From positions 26,104 to 90,103 of the forward strand of contig CABYJX010000003.1 of the NCBI GenBank assembly GCA_902519405.1: a stretch of DNA of 64,000 nt, written 5' to 3'. The DNA comes from an uncultured Gammaproteobacteria bacterium (GTDB lineage Bacteria; Pseudomonadota; Gammaproteobacteria; Pseudomonadales; Halieaceae). Below the pieces are notes generated by a model, which saw only the letters and a program-made list of their open reading frames with translations, did no database searches and was not told the origin of the DNA. Positions 37,736 through 47,036 of this stretch are shown one piece after another (the first letter of the stretch is position 1; every line of letters starts with the position of its first letter). Position numbers and translations under genes: made by a program.

Positions 37736-39484
37736 TTATATAGATGCTGATGAAATTTTAGCGAGATCTTCATCGCTGGTTAGCTGATCAACTTCAATCT
37801 GATCCTGAGTGACACGCAGGACCTCTTCTAGCGAAGTCTGTCCAGTAACCACCTTACGAAGCCCGTCCTCAAATAACGTAATCATACCTTGCTCTCGGGC
37901 AATCGCATGCAGGGTGGTTGCATCCGAACCCTCCATGACGGCGCGCTGCATGACATCATCGAGTAGAAAAAGCTCGTGTATCGATGTTCTTCCTAAATAT
38001 CCGGTATTAATACATTCAGCGCATCCTCGAGCCGAAAAAATCGTCCTGGTGTCCTTGAGAAGAAAACGTTCCAATCCGTGTTTACGTATCTCATGCGGTG
38101 TGAGCTGATAGGGCTCTCTGCAAGTTTTACAGAGAGTTCTCACCAAACGCTGAGCTAATACTCCATTTACGGAGGAATTTATGAGATAACGTTCAACACC
38201 CATATCTTCTAGCCGGGTGATAGCTCCTGCAGCAGTATTTGTGTGGAGAGTAGACAACACTAGGTGCCCAGTTAAAGCCGATTGAACACCTATTTGGGCA
38301 GTTTCAGTATCGCGCATCTCTCCAATCATAATTATATCTGGATCTTGCCTTAATATTGCTCTTAACGCGCGTGCAAAGGTAAGTTCAATTTGTGCTTGTA
38401 CCTGTATCTGATTTACACCTTGCAGTTGATATTCAACCGGATCTTCTACGGTTATAATCTTTAAAGCGTCAGCATCGATAGACGAAAGAGAGGCATAAAG
38501 TGTAGTCGTCTTGCCAGATCCAGTTGGTCCAGTGACCAAAAGCACTCCATGGGGCCTTGCCAAAAGACTTTGGTAACGTTGTAATGTGTCCTCGCTAAAT
38601 CCCATATCAGTAAGACTTAGACGGATGCTTCCCCTATCTAAAACACGCATGACGACACTCTCACCGTGCACAGTAGGAATAGTAGAAACTCTAAGATCCA
38701 GCTCATGCCCTTTAACGCGAGTCATAATTCGACCATCTTGTGGCAATCGCTGTTCAGCTATATTCATATGAGACAAAAGCTTTACTCGGGATGCAATTGC
38801 TGGAGCCAAGCTTAAAATTGGAGGATCGGGATAATCTTGCAAAACGCCATCAACTCTGTAGCGAAGGTGCAGACTTTCTTCAAAAGGCTCTATGTGTATA
38901 TCAGATGCACCCATATCGACTGCGCGATGTATTATTTGGTTTACTAATCTTATTACAGGGGCTTCACTCGCTAAGTCTTTTAGATGCTCTATAAACTCGT
39001 CGTCAGATTGTCCCGCAAAACGATCTGCAATATCCTCACTATCGACTTCATCGACCTCCTCTCTAGCATACATTTGCAGTGCTTTGTTGATATCAGTTTC
39101 CAATCCTAAAACTAGTTTCAGTTTCAAGGCACCGCCTAAAGCCATATTCAAAGCTTTAGATAAAAATGGGTCTTGAGGCGCCGCTGCTGAAAAACAGATT
39201 TCTTTATCGCTGACGGAAATAGGTACAGCCATATTACTCAAGAGAAAGTCTAGAGAAATCTTATCTACTTGGATTGCTTCCGTCGGATAGTCAGAGGAAA
39301 GGACAAGAGGAATTTCATGCTGCTCAGCAAGGGCGCTAGCAAAATCGAGTTCAGAAACTAATCCTAATTTGATAAGTACTTGACCAAACTTCTCGCCCAT
39401 TTCATTTTGAGCAAGAAGGGCACGCTCTACATCCCGCGCGGAAAGCTTACCCTGCTCTACAAGTATTTCTCCAATCTTTTTCAT
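37736..39484 (-). CDS. gspE: type II secretion ATPase GspE
   Basis: The 582-residue cytoplasmic hexameric ATPase that powers the pseudopilus. An N-terminal MshEN-type domain (1 to about 140) is followed by the ATPase core with Walker A GPTGSGKTTTLYASL (about 330-344), the Asp box IITVEDPVEYQL, Walker B (DPDIIMIGEMRD) and the His box. A four-Cys zinc element has CKTC near 457 and CAEC about 30 residues later. Everything looks functional. First gene of the operon, preceded by a 129-base gap. Confidence 0.96.
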   Translation of the reverse strand: MKKIGEILVEQGKLSARDVERALLAQNEMGEKFGQVLIKLGLVSELDFASALAEQHEIPLVLSSDYPTEAIQVDKISLDFLLSNMAVPISVSDKEICFSAAAPQDPFLSKALNMALGGALKLKLVLGLETDINKALQMYAREEVDEVDSEDIADRFAGQSDDEFIEHLKDLASEAPVIRLVNQIIHRAVDMGASDIHIEPFEESLHLRYRVDGVLQDYPDPPILSLAPAIASRVKLLSHMNIAEQRLPQDGRIMTRVKGHELDLRVSTIPTVHGESVVMRVLDRGSIRLSLTDMGFSEDTLQRYQSLLARPHGVLLVTGPTGSGKTTTLYASLSSIDADALKIITVEDPVEYQLQGVNQIQVQAQIELTFARALRAILRQDPDIIMIGEMRDTETAQIGVQSALTGHLVLSTLHTNTAAGAITRLEDMGVERYLINSSVNGVLAQRLVRTLCKTCREPYQLTPHEIRKHGLERFLLKDTRTIFSARGCAECINTGYLGRTSIHELFLLDDVMQRAVMEGSDATTLHAIAREQGMITLFEDGLRKVVTGQTSLEEVLRVTQDQIEVDQLTSDEDLAKISSASI

Positions 39485-39535
39485 GCACCTATTCTCATGA
39501 AAAGGTTAATAACGGCAAACACTTAGCCTTCATAG

Positions 39536-39541
39536 TTGAGT
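39536..39541 (-). promoter_or_regulatory. possible -10 element of the gsp operon
   Basis: In the 129-base gap between ipdF and gspE the minus strand contains TATACT, one mismatch from TATAAT, about 55 bases before the gspE start. No good -35 lies at standard spacing (TTGGCA is 14 bases away), so it could be an activator-dependent or weak promoter. Confidence 0.25.
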
Positions 39542-39613
39542 ATAGCATAAGCAAAATCTGCCAACTCCACCGCGAACTACAAGCCTGATAATTCTCCTTT
39601 ATAGCCCTCATTT

Positions 39614-40399
39614 TTAGGCTCTCTGACTTGATACTGACACTACTTCACCAGTCATATAACTAGAATATTTCGAGGACAGAAAAATAATCACATTAGCAAC
39701 CTCCCACACTTCTGCCGCGCGCCCAAACGCTTCTTTTTCAGCAAGCTCTTGCAAAAGTTCTCTAGAAGTGGTCTTTTCAAGAAATTCATGTATTGCGATC
39801 GATGGCGCTACCGCGTTAATACGCACTCCAAAATCCGCTGCTTCGACGGCCGCGCACCTAGTTAACGCCATTACACCTGCTTTCGCTGCTGCGTAGTGAG
39901 ATTGATCTCGTTGAGCACGCCAGCCAAGCACGGAAGAATTGTTTACTATAACTCCGCTCCCTCGCGGTTGCATAAAACTCAGCATTCCCCGAGTCATTCG
40001 CATAGTTCCTGTTAGAGTGACATCCATAACTTTAAACCACTCCTCGTCGGACATATCTACCAGCGATCGACTACCCCCTAAACCAGCATTATTAATCAAC
40101 ACATCTACACCAGAAAAATGTGATTCCGCCGTCTGAATAAGCTCCTGAACAGATTCTTCGCTTGTGACATCACATATATATCCCTCTATCTTAGTATCCC
40201 CCTTAAGGCTTGTTAACGATTCAACCGCCATATCTAAGCGAGTCGCATGGATATCACTAATCATTAACGCTCTAGCACCTTCTTCGACAGCCCGCTTTGC
40301 TGTCGCAAAGCCAATACCAGCGCCTGCCGCCGCCGTAATCAGCACACTCTTGTCCTGCAAAAGATTGTGCCCCTCTACATATTCAGGTACTACCGCCAT
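39614..40399 (-). CDS. ipdF: short-chain dehydrogenase, IpdF-like (5-hydroxy-HIC-CoA dehydrogenase)
   Basis: A 261-residue SDR with the nucleotide loop TAAAGAGIGFATA, the NNAG motif (LINNAGLGG) and the catalytic YAAAK. The N-terminus EYVEGHNLLQDKSVLITAAAG and the position directly beside a FadE30-like dehydrogenase match IpdF of the KstR2 regulon (Rv3559c next to fadE30). In actinobacteria IpdF oxidises the 5-hydroxyl of the bicyclic steroid remnant 5-OH-HIC-CoA to the ketone. The specific substrate here is inferred from context. Last gene of the operon, 18 bases after fadE30. Confidence 0.78.
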   Translation of the reverse strand: MAVVPEYVEGHNLLQDKSVLITAAAGAGIGFATAKRAVEEGARALMISDIHATRLDMAVESLTSLKGDTKIEGYICDVTSEESVQELIQTAESHFSGVDVLINNAGLGGSRSLVDMSDEEWFKVMDVTLTGTMRMTRGMLSFMQPRGSGVIVNNSSVLGWRAQRDQSHYAAAKAGVMALTRCAAVEAADFGVRINAVAPSIAIHEFLEKTTSRELLQELAEKEAFGRAAEVWEVANVIIFLSSKYSSYMTGEVVSVSSQRA

Positions 40400-40417
40400 A
40401 GTTTGCTCCCTAATTAG

Positions 40418-41608
40418 CTAACCTCTAGGTTCTCGAGGCATCTTTAAAGCACGTTCTGCTATGATATTGCGCTGAATTTGATTGGTACCGCCATAGATAG
40501 TATCTGCGCGAGTAAACAAAAAAAGTGATTGAAGCCTTCCAAGTTCATACGGAGTATCGATCAAAAACTCCCCTTCAGGACCCATAACATCCATCGCCAA
40601 CTTGCCTAAATTACGATGCCACTTTGCCCAATAAAGTTTAGATATTAAAGCCGCAGGCTGTAGTTCACCCGCATCCGAAAATCCCGAGAGGACGCGCATG
40701 ATATTGTATCTCATAATCTTTAAACCGATGTGCGCCTCTGCGATTCGTGTTCTCAACTCCGGGATCTTTGCCGATCCATTTTCCTTTGCCAAGGAAACAA
40801 CGGCATCAAACTCATTTTGAAAGAGCATTTGTTGTCCCAAGGTAGAGATTCCTCGCTCAAAGCCTAATAAGCCCATCGCCACCTTCCAACCCTCTTCCGG
40901 AGGTCCAACCACATTCTCTGCATTACAAACGGCCTCATTAAAAAAAATTTCATTAAATTCCGCGGTGCCGGTCATCTGACGAATTGGACGAATTTCAATT
41001 CCGGGTTGTTGTAGTTTTACCAAAAAAAAACCTAAGCCTTTATGCAGGGAGGACTCTGGGTTGGTGCGCGCAACCACAAAGCTATAATCGGATTCTTGGG
41101 CTAAGGAAGTCCATACTTTTTGACCGGTGAGCAACCAACGATTAGTCGATTGATCAAAAACTGCCTTAGTTTTTATATTCGCTAAATCGGAACCTGCATT
41201 TGGTTCAGAATATCCCTGGCACCAAAATTCACGGCCTTCTAGAATGCCCGGCAAAAATCTCTCGCACTGACTGCGTGTTCCAAACTCATATAAAGTTGGA
41301 CCAAGCAGTGTTTCTCCAATGTGTCCGATCCTCCCGGGACCTCCTGCACGAGCATATTCCTCATGGAAAATTACCTGCCGCTCGATTGACGCTCCTCGTC
41401 CACCAAATTCAATAGGCCAGCCAATACCAATCCATCCTCCGTCAGCTAAAGTCGCCTCCCAAGACTTACGCTCATCAATAAAGGCGTTCTCATCCCCGGG
41501 GCCACCCCTATATTTAATTTTGGAGAATTCGCCAGATAATTTCTCGTTCAGCCAACTCGCTACTTCCTCTCTAAAACGTTCGTCTGATTTATCGAAAGTA
41601 AGTCTCAT
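40418..41608 (-). CDS. fadE30: acyl-CoA dehydrogenase, FadE30-like (HIP-CoA dehydrogenation)
   Basis: A 396-residue flavin acyl-CoA dehydrogenase. The central motif WCQGYSEPNAGSDLA, the FAD-contacting WTSLAQESDY and the C-terminal IYGGTNQIQRNIIAERAL are present. The C-terminal box has Gly where many homologues carry the catalytic Glu, as is common in steroid-type enzymes. It pairs with ipdF exactly as fadE30 does in mycobacteria, where it starts beta-oxidation of the propionyl side chain of 5-hydroxy-HIP-CoA. It may be homomeric, because the other three dehydrogenases in the operon appear to form mixed pairs. The FadE30 label rests on gene order and length. Confidence 0.75.
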   Translation of the reverse strand: MRLTFDKSDERFREEVASWLNEKLSGEFSKIKYRGGPGDENAFIDERKSWEATLADGGWIGIGWPIEFGGRGASIERQVIFHEEYARAGGPGRIGHIGETLLGPTLYEFGTRSQCERFLPGILEGREFWCQGYSEPNAGSDLANIKTKAVFDQSTNRWLLTGQKVWTSLAQESDYSFVVARTNPESSLHKGLGFFLVKLQQPGIEIRPIRQMTGTAEFNEIFFNEAVCNAENVVGPPEEGWKVAMGLLGFERGISTLGQQMLFQNEFDAVVSLAKENGSAKIPELRTRIAEAHIGLKIMRYNIMRVLSGFSDAGELQPAALISKLYWAKWHRNLGKLAMDVMGPEGEFLIDTPYELGRLQSLFLFTRADTIYGGTNQIQRNIIAERALKMPREPRG

Positions 41609-41611
41609 CTA

Positions 41612-42760
41612 TTAAACATCCAAAAGAAGCTTGGCTAGTTGATCTCTATGCCAGATAGCACTACCTAAAAACGTTTCGGTAGATTTAGCACGCTTGAAAT
41701 AGAGCTGTATATCATATTCCTCTGTAAATCCTACCCCTCCGTGAATCTGAATCGCGCTTCCTGTAACAAAAAAATACGCGTCACTGCAGTAAGCTTTTGC
41801 AATACTCGCCGCCTCTTTAAGCTGTTCATAGTCAGCCTCTCCTTTTAATACTTGATCCGCAATACATGCAGCATAATAGAGAGCCGAACGTGCTGACTCT
41901 ACCCTAAGCATCATCTCTGCTGCCTTATGCTTAATCGCCTGAAATGAACCTATTTTTCGACCAAACTGAATACGATCTAGTGAGAAAGCAACCGCAAGAT
42001 CGAGCGCTTTCTGGGCACCACCAACCTGATCAGCTGCTATCCCGATAGTAGCAAGATTCAGAATAGCATTTAGTCGTTCAGCTGAACTCTCAGCCTCACC
42101 AAGTATAGAATTTAATGGTGTTCTTACTGCTTTTAGCTCAACACTTGCCTGTCTTCTGGTTTGATCTAGGCTAGGCTGCCATTTTTTTATGACGCCATCC
42201 TGATTACTATTTATCATGAACAATCCTAAGCGACTCCCCTGATATTCTCGCGCGGCGACAACAAGCAAATCTGCAGTATGTCCGTCTGCGACTAATGAAT
42301 ACTCACCATTTAAAATAAAGTCGTCTTGTTTTTTTTCAAATATTGCATTGACCGCGGTTGAATCCCAACGGTTGCCGCCACTGGAATAGGCTAACGTTCC
42401 TGTTTCACCTTTTGCTAGCCTGCCAAGATATTTAGATTTTTGCGATTCTGTACCTGCGATTAGCACCGTATTTTGAGCTAAACAGACAGAGGAAAAAAAA
42501 GGGGAACATAGCAGATGCTTACCCATTTGTTCGAGAATAATGATCAGTTCTATATAACCAAGAGAAAGTCCTCCAAAAAGTTCAGGTATGTGAGTGCCGG
42601 TCCACCCCATCTCCCCAACAATACGATTCCAAACAGCCTCGTCATAACCGCGCTCAGTAGTCATGATATTGCGTACTGCTTGAATACTCGAAACTTCTGA
42701 AAGAAACGCACTAGCGGTATCACCGATCATAATCTGATCATCAGTGAGGCGAAACTGCAT
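41612..42760 (-). CDS. fadE32: acyl-CoA dehydrogenase subunit, FadE32-like
   Basis: An acyl-CoA dehydrogenase family protein of 382 residues. The segment FSLDRIQFGRKIGSFQAIKHKAAEMM and the IHGGVGFTEEYDIQLYFKRAK box are conserved. The SEPNAGSD motif and the C-terminal YxGT box are lacking, so it looks like the second subunit of an alpha2-beta2 enzyme. The open frame extends to 42847, but I chose ATG 42760 (MQFRLTDDQI), the normal family N-terminus, five bases after the upstream SDR stop. In mycobacteria FadE31-FadE32 and FadE31-FadE33 pairs act late in C/D-ring degradation. Assignment between 32 and 33 is by length. Confidence 0.7.
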   Translation of the reverse strand: MQFRLTDDQIMIGDTASAFLSEVSSIQAVRNIMTTERGYDEAVWNRIVGEMGWTGTHIPELFGGLSLGYIELIIILEQMGKHLLCSPFFSSVCLAQNTVLIAGTESQKSKYLGRLAKGETGTLAYSSGGNRWDSTAVNAIFEKKQDDFILNGEYSLVADGHTADLLVVAAREYQGSRLGLFMINSNQDGVIKKWQPSLDQTRRQASVELKAVRTPLNSILGEAESSAERLNAILNLATIGIAADQVGGAQKALDLAVAFSLDRIQFGRKIGSFQAIKHKAAEMMLRVESARSALYYAACIADQVLKGEADYEQLKEAASIAKAYCSDAYFFVTGSAIQIHGGVGFTEEYDIQLYFKRAKSTETFLGSAIWHRDQLAKLLLDV

Positions 42761-42765
42761 AAAGT

Positions 42766-43653
42766 TTATGTCCCCCAGACCTTTTGGGCAGGCACAGCGC
42801 TGTCTATCAAATGTCCAATTTTTGTGCCCAGCTCGTCGATTTGCCAACGATCACCCTTGTCGATAGGTTCGGTAGAACGCCAACCATCACATATTGAAAG
42901 TCGCCCACCTTCTATCTCAAACGCCTTACCAGTGATGTGCCTAGAATCAATCGAAACTAGGTATGCTACTACGGGAGATACATTCCCTGGCGACCAATAA
43001 TCAAAACTTCCATCCTCGGGTTTTTTCATCCTCTCGGCCATTTCTGCCACGGCAGTGGTCATTCCAGTTCTAGCGGCGGGAACAATCGTATTTGCTGTGA
43101 TGCCGTACCGTGACAGCTCAGCCGCCTGATTTAATGTCAATGCAGCAATACCAGCTTTAGCGGCTGCGTAATTTGACTGACCGATGGAACCCTGTAATCC
43201 AGCTCCAGAACTAGTATTGATGATCCGCGCATTAATTTCAGCTCCCTCCTTTGATTTACCCCTCCAGTAGTGAACAGCATGCGAGGTTATGCAAAAATGC
43301 CCCTTCAAATGAACTGAAATAATCATGTCCCAATCGTCCTCGGTCATGGAGGCAAACATGCGGTCACGATTGATTCCCGCATTATTAACTACCCCATGGA
43401 GATCACCAAAAGTATTGATTGCTTGTTCCACGACATCGAAACTTTCGTCGTAACTTGTAATATCGGAGGTATTCACGATGGCCTGACCACCCCCAGCAAA
43501 AATCTGCTCTACTACCTGATGTGCCGCTGCCTCATTCACATCATTCACTACTACTTTCGCACCCTCAGAAGCCAACAACTTGGCATGAGCTGCGCCTAAG
43601 CCGCCTCCTGCCCCAGTTATTATTACAACTCGATCGTCACAATGTTTTGCCAT
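42766..43653 (-). CDS. short-chain dehydrogenase of the Rv3548c type (putative 3-hydroxyacyl-CoA dehydrogenase)
   Basis: A 295-residue SDR with the TGAGGGLGAAHA loop, VVNNAG and catalytic SNYAAAKAG. A C-terminal extension (FDYWSPGNVSPVVAYLVS... and EIEGGRLSICDGWRS) resembles 17-beta-hydroxysteroid dehydrogenase type 4 and the Rv3548c protein of the KstR2 regulon. A role as 3-hydroxyacyl-CoA dehydrogenase during removal of the propionyl chain is plausible and would fill a step otherwise unassigned in this operon. This is inference from family and location. Confidence 0.75.
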   Translation of the reverse strand: MAKHCDDRVVIITGAGGGLGAAHAKLLASEGAKVVVNDVNEAAAHQVVEQIFAGGGQAIVNTSDITSYDESFDVVEQAINTFGDLHGVVNNAGINRDRMFASMTEDDWDMIISVHLKGHFCITSHAVHYWRGKSKEGAEINARIINTSSGAGLQGSIGQSNYAAAKAGIAALTLNQAAELSRYGITANTIVPAARTGMTTAVAEMAERMKKPEDGSFDYWSPGNVSPVVAYLVSIDSRHITGKAFEIEGGRLSICDGWRSTEPIDKGDRWQIDELGTKIGHLIDSAVPAQKVWGT

Positions 43654-43660
43654 AAAAAAT

Positions 43661-44809
43661 CTACAACCTCTCTATAATGGTAACGTTAGCTTGCCCCCCA
43701 CCTTCACACATAGTCTGCAAGCCATAGCGACCTCCTATACGCTCAAGCTCGTGAAGAAGAGTAGTCATAAGTTTTGTACCGGTAGCTCCCAGTGGATGCC
43801 CCAAAGCTATTGCCCCGCCATTGACATTAGTTTTCTCATGTGGAAATTCAGTTTCGTGCATCCATGCCATAGGCACACTTGCAAACGCTTCGTTAATCTC
43901 AACTAGGTCAATATCCTCAAGACGCATACCTGACCGCTTCATAGCATATTCAGTAGCTGGAATTGGGGCTGTTAGCATCCAGATGGGATCTTCTGCCCGA
44001 ACACTCATGTGTACTATTTTAGCGCGAGGAGTCAAATTGTACCGTCGTAAAGCCTCCTCAGAGACAATTAAAATTCCTGAGGCGCCGTCACAAGTTTGAC
44101 TAGATACTGCGGCTGTAATTGTCCCTCCTTCTGCCAAGGGATCCAACTCAGCCATTTTTTCCATTGAGGTGTTTCTGGGTGTCTCATCCATATGTAATTC
44201 TTCCAGAGGCTGAATTTCTCGAGAGAAAAAACCTTGCTGTATCGCCGAGAGTGCTCTGCGATGACTCTCCAGTGCAAAGGACTCCATTGCCTCACGAGAA
44301 AGTTTCCATTTATCCGCTATCATTTGAGCAGCATTATATTGGGATACTTCTGCATCCCCGTAGCGAGAAACCCATCCTAGACTGCCAGAAAAAGGATCAT
44401 TAAACCCAAGCGGCTGCCCAGCAAGCATGGAAGAGCCGATAGGGATCTGACTCATCGTTTGTACACCGCCTGCAATCACAACGTCATTTACACCAGCCAT
44501 AACCGCTTGCGAGGCAAAGTGCACAGCTTGTTGAGATGAACCGCATTGCCGATCAACTGTCGTGCCAGGGACTTGATCTGACAATCCAGCAGCTAACCAA
44601 GATGTTCTGGCGATATCACCAGCTAGCGGGCCAATCGTGTCCACGCAGCCAAAGATTACGTCATCATAATCAACGTCTGGTATGTTATTTCGATCAACTA
44701 ATGTTTTTAAAATATGGGCACCCAGATCTGCTGCGTGAATATTTGAAAGTCCACCTCTACGCCTGCCTGTAGGTGTTCGAACCGCATCCAAGATATAGGC
44801 GTCAGTCAT
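43661..44809 (-). CDS. fadA6: acetyl-CoA acetyltransferase (thiolase), FadA6-like
   Basis: A 382-residue thiolase with all three catalytic motifs: nucleophile Cys in TVDRQCGSSQQA (about residue 90), His in AIALGHPLGATG, and the second Cys in TMCEGGGQA near the C-terminus. In the actinobacterial pathway FadA6 cleaves the beta-keto acyl-CoA chain formed after the last ring is opened. Its place in the operon, between SDR and dehydrogenase genes, agrees. Other beta-oxidation thiolases cannot be excluded from sequence alone. Confidence 0.82.
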   Translation of the reverse strand: MTDAYILDAVRTPTGRRRGGLSNIHAADLGAHILKTLVDRNNIPDVDYDDVIFGCVDTIGPLAGDIARTSWLAAGLSDQVPGTTVDRQCGSSQQAVHFASQAVMAGVNDVVIAGGVQTMSQIPIGSSMLAGQPLGFNDPFSGSLGWVSRYGDAEVSQYNAAQMIADKWKLSREAMESFALESHRRALSAIQQGFFSREIQPLEELHMDETPRNTSMEKMAELDPLAEGGTITAAVSSQTCDGASGILIVSEEALRRYNLTPRAKIVHMSVRAEDPIWMLTAPIPATEYAMKRSGMRLEDIDLVEINEAFASVPMAWMHETEFPHEKTNVNGGAIALGHPLGATGTKLMTTLLHELERIGGRYGLQTMCEGGGQANVTIIERL

Positions 44810-44818
44810 ATTAATCTC

Positions 44819-45871
44819 CTATGAGAATGTCGCTGTAGGTCCTAATTGAAAGTCATCTGAAAATAACGAATCCAAAAGACGCGCCTTATGAAATCCTAAG
44901 TCACCACCGGTAGCAGACAAAACTAATGATCGCTTGCTAAAGATGTGTAAATCATACTCCCAGGTATAACCCATTGCACCGTGAGCTTGAAGAGAGTTTT
45001 TTGCAGCTAAACTTGCCGCTTCGCAAGCCGCAATCTTTGCATGCGATATATGAAGTGATCTTTTTGGTGCTCCATGGTGTAACGAGTGAGCCGCGCGATA
45101 TACAGAGGGTTTGGCAAACTCAAGTTTAATAGCCACATTCGCCAAAAGATGTTTGACCGCCTGGAAACTACCTATCGGCTTCTTGAATTGATGTCTGTCT
45201 TTAGAATAGTTTACCGCCAAATCTAACATTCGTTGGGTCAAACCGAGCGATTGAGCAGCATTTGCAAATGCCATCGAATTAATTAGAAACTCATGGAGAA
45301 ACTCGAAACGATTGTTTCCCATCAATACTTTTCCCGACTCGCACTCTTTAAGACTAAACACACGTCTACCAGGATCGATTGATCTAATCTGAGACAGCTC
45401 TGCGTCAGTCACGGAACACGCTACCAGCTCTTTATTAGAATTAAATTTCAGAACAAATGCTGATGTATCAGCGTCTTCCACAAGACCCGTGAAGGGACAT
45501 GCTACGGAAATCCTGTAATCACCTCTCACCAATCCGGAAAGTAGTTCTCTTGGAAAATCACCCTCCAATTCACACAGAAGTGGAACTACGACAAGCGCCG
45601 TATATACAACTGGCTCGAGTAGTGCCACATAACCACACTCCTCCGCCAATAATACAAAATCGACAGAATTTAAACCTGAACCACCCAACTCTTCTGGAAT
45701 CGTTGCAGAAATAATACCCATGTCCAACATTTTTTCCCACAAATCATTATCTGCAACATCATGGGATTTCCATCGCTCACGCAACCGCGAAGGTGTCACC
45801 TCAGCTGTTAAAAAGTTCCGAGTTGAATCCCGCAGCAGTAACTGTTCTTCGGTAAAAGTAAAATCCACCAA
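44819..45871 (-). CDS. fadE33: acyl-CoA dehydrogenase subunit, FadE33-like
   Basis: A short acyl-CoA dehydrogenase (350 residues). It keeps the helical domains (VNYSKDRHQFKKPIGSFQAVKHLLANV; HGAMGYTWEYDLHIFSKR) but has a degenerate central beta domain without the SEPxxGSD motif and no C-terminal YxGT box. Such shortened proteins are second subunits of heterotetrameric steroid dehydrogenases. FadE33 of mycobacteria is likewise the shortest of the set. It directly abuts the upstream FadE31-like gene (45871/45872), which favours co-assembly with that protein. Confidence 0.7.
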   Translation of the reverse strand: MVDFTFTEEQLLLRDSTRNFLTAEVTPSRLRERWKSHDVADNDLWEKMLDMGIISATIPEELGGSGLNSVDFVLLAEECGYVALLEPVVYTALVVVPLLCELEGDFPRELLSGLVRGDYRISVACPFTGLVEDADTSAFVLKFNSNKELVACSVTDAELSQIRSIDPGRRVFSLKECESGKVLMGNNRFEFLHEFLINSMAFANAAQSLGLTQRMLDLAVNYSKDRHQFKKPIGSFQAVKHLLANVAIKLEFAKPSVYRAAHSLHHGAPKRSLHISHAKIAACEAASLAAKNSLQAHGAMGYTWEYDLHIFSKRSLVLSATGGDLGFHKARLLDSLFSDDFQLGPTATFS

Positions 45872-47035
45872 CTACCTCGGCATACCTAGCATCCGCTCGG
45901 AAATGATATTGCGTTGCACTTCGTTAGTACCAGCATAAATTGGTCCCGATTGAGCGAACAACCAACCATCAAGCCATTCTGCAGTTAATCCGGCACCTTT
46001 TATCCCAGACATTAAATCAGCTCGAGCACCAATAATGCTCATGGCAGTCGAGTGCATTGATTGATCCAGCTCCGACCAAAATACTTTGTTTGTTGAGGAT
46101 TCAGGACCTATATGACCGCCATTGACAAGTCGACTTGCCGTTTGATAGGTCAACAAACAGTAGCTTTCCGCGTCTAAATAGGCCCTAAGTACAGCCTCTA
46201 GAATAGATGGATCATTGTCTGCCTGCTGCTTATTCTCTTTATATAAATCAACCAAACGACGGGCGGTTTCTTGGAATCGGGCGGGAGAACGAAGCATAAG
46301 ACCACGTTCAAAACCAGCGGTTGCCATCGCCACCTTCCAACCATCTCCTTCCTCCCCCAGAAGGCAGTGGGTAGGAACCTCTACCTCATCGAAAAACACC
46401 TCTGCAAATCCTGTCAGCCCGTTTAATTGAGCGATAGGTCTAATGGTCACACCTTTTGAGTTAAGGGGGACTAGTATGAAGGATAATCCATGATGTCTCT
46501 CTGACTTCGGATCGGTTCGAAACATACCAAATATCCAATCTGCCCATACAGCTCTCGTTGACCAAATCTTCTGACCGGTCACTACATATTTATCGCCCTT
46601 TCGAATCGCTTTAGTCTGAATTGCTGCCATATCCGACCCGGCATTAGGCTCTGACCATCCTTGCGCCCAAATTTCTTCACCCAATGCCATCTTCGGCAAA
46701 AACTTCTCTTTCTGCTCCTTAGAACCAAATTCCATAAGCGTGGGGCCAAGCAAGAAAAGCCCATTTTGATTTACTCGCAATGGTGCTTTTGCTCGATAAT
46801 ACTCTTCCTCAAAGATTAGCCACTCAATTAATGAACAACCTCTGCCGCCGTATTCTTTTGGCCAAGTAACCATTCCCCAATTTCCTGCGTACAACGTTTT
46901 TTCCCAACCACGATGCTGATGAAATCCAAGCTCGGTATCAAAACTTTCAAGCGGCTCATCTGGCACATTTTCACGGAGCCAACTTCGAATTTCTTTTCGA
47001 AATTCTAGCTCCACTTTAGAAAAGCTAAGATCCAT
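45872..47035 (-). CDS. fadE31: acyl-CoA dehydrogenase, FadE31-like
   Basis: A 387-residue acyl-CoA dehydrogenase with the full motif set: WAQGWSEPNAGSDMA, WSTRAVWADWIFG and IYAGTNEVQRNIISER. The last box has Ala in place of the usual Glu. This subunit would provide FAD and adenine contacts, with partners FadE32-like and FadE33-like. In mycobacteria FadE31 is the shared partner of both. It begins one base after echA20 ends and touches the FadE33-like gene downstream. Confidence 0.72.
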   Translation of the reverse strand: MDLSFSKVELEFRKEIRSWLRENVPDEPLESFDTELGFHQHRGWEKTLYAGNWGMVTWPKEYGGRGCSLIEWLIFEEEYYRAKAPLRVNQNGLFLLGPTLMEFGSKEQKEKFLPKMALGEEIWAQGWSEPNAGSDMAAIQTKAIRKGDKYVVTGQKIWSTRAVWADWIFGMFRTDPKSERHHGLSFILVPLNSKGVTIRPIAQLNGLTGFAEVFFDEVEVPTHCLLGEEGDGWKVAMATAGFERGLMLRSPARFQETARRLVDLYKENKQQADNDPSILEAVLRAYLDAESYCLLTYQTASRLVNGGHIGPESSTNKVFWSELDQSMHSTAMSIIGARADLMSGIKGAGLTAEWLDGWLFAQSGPIYAGTNEVQRNIISERMLGMPR

Positions 47036-47036
47036 A

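Noticed and set aside
41612-42847. Longer N-terminus for the FadE32-like protein starting at 42847
   Set aside because: It would overlap the upstream SDR by 82 bases; the ATG at 42760 gives the family N-terminus.
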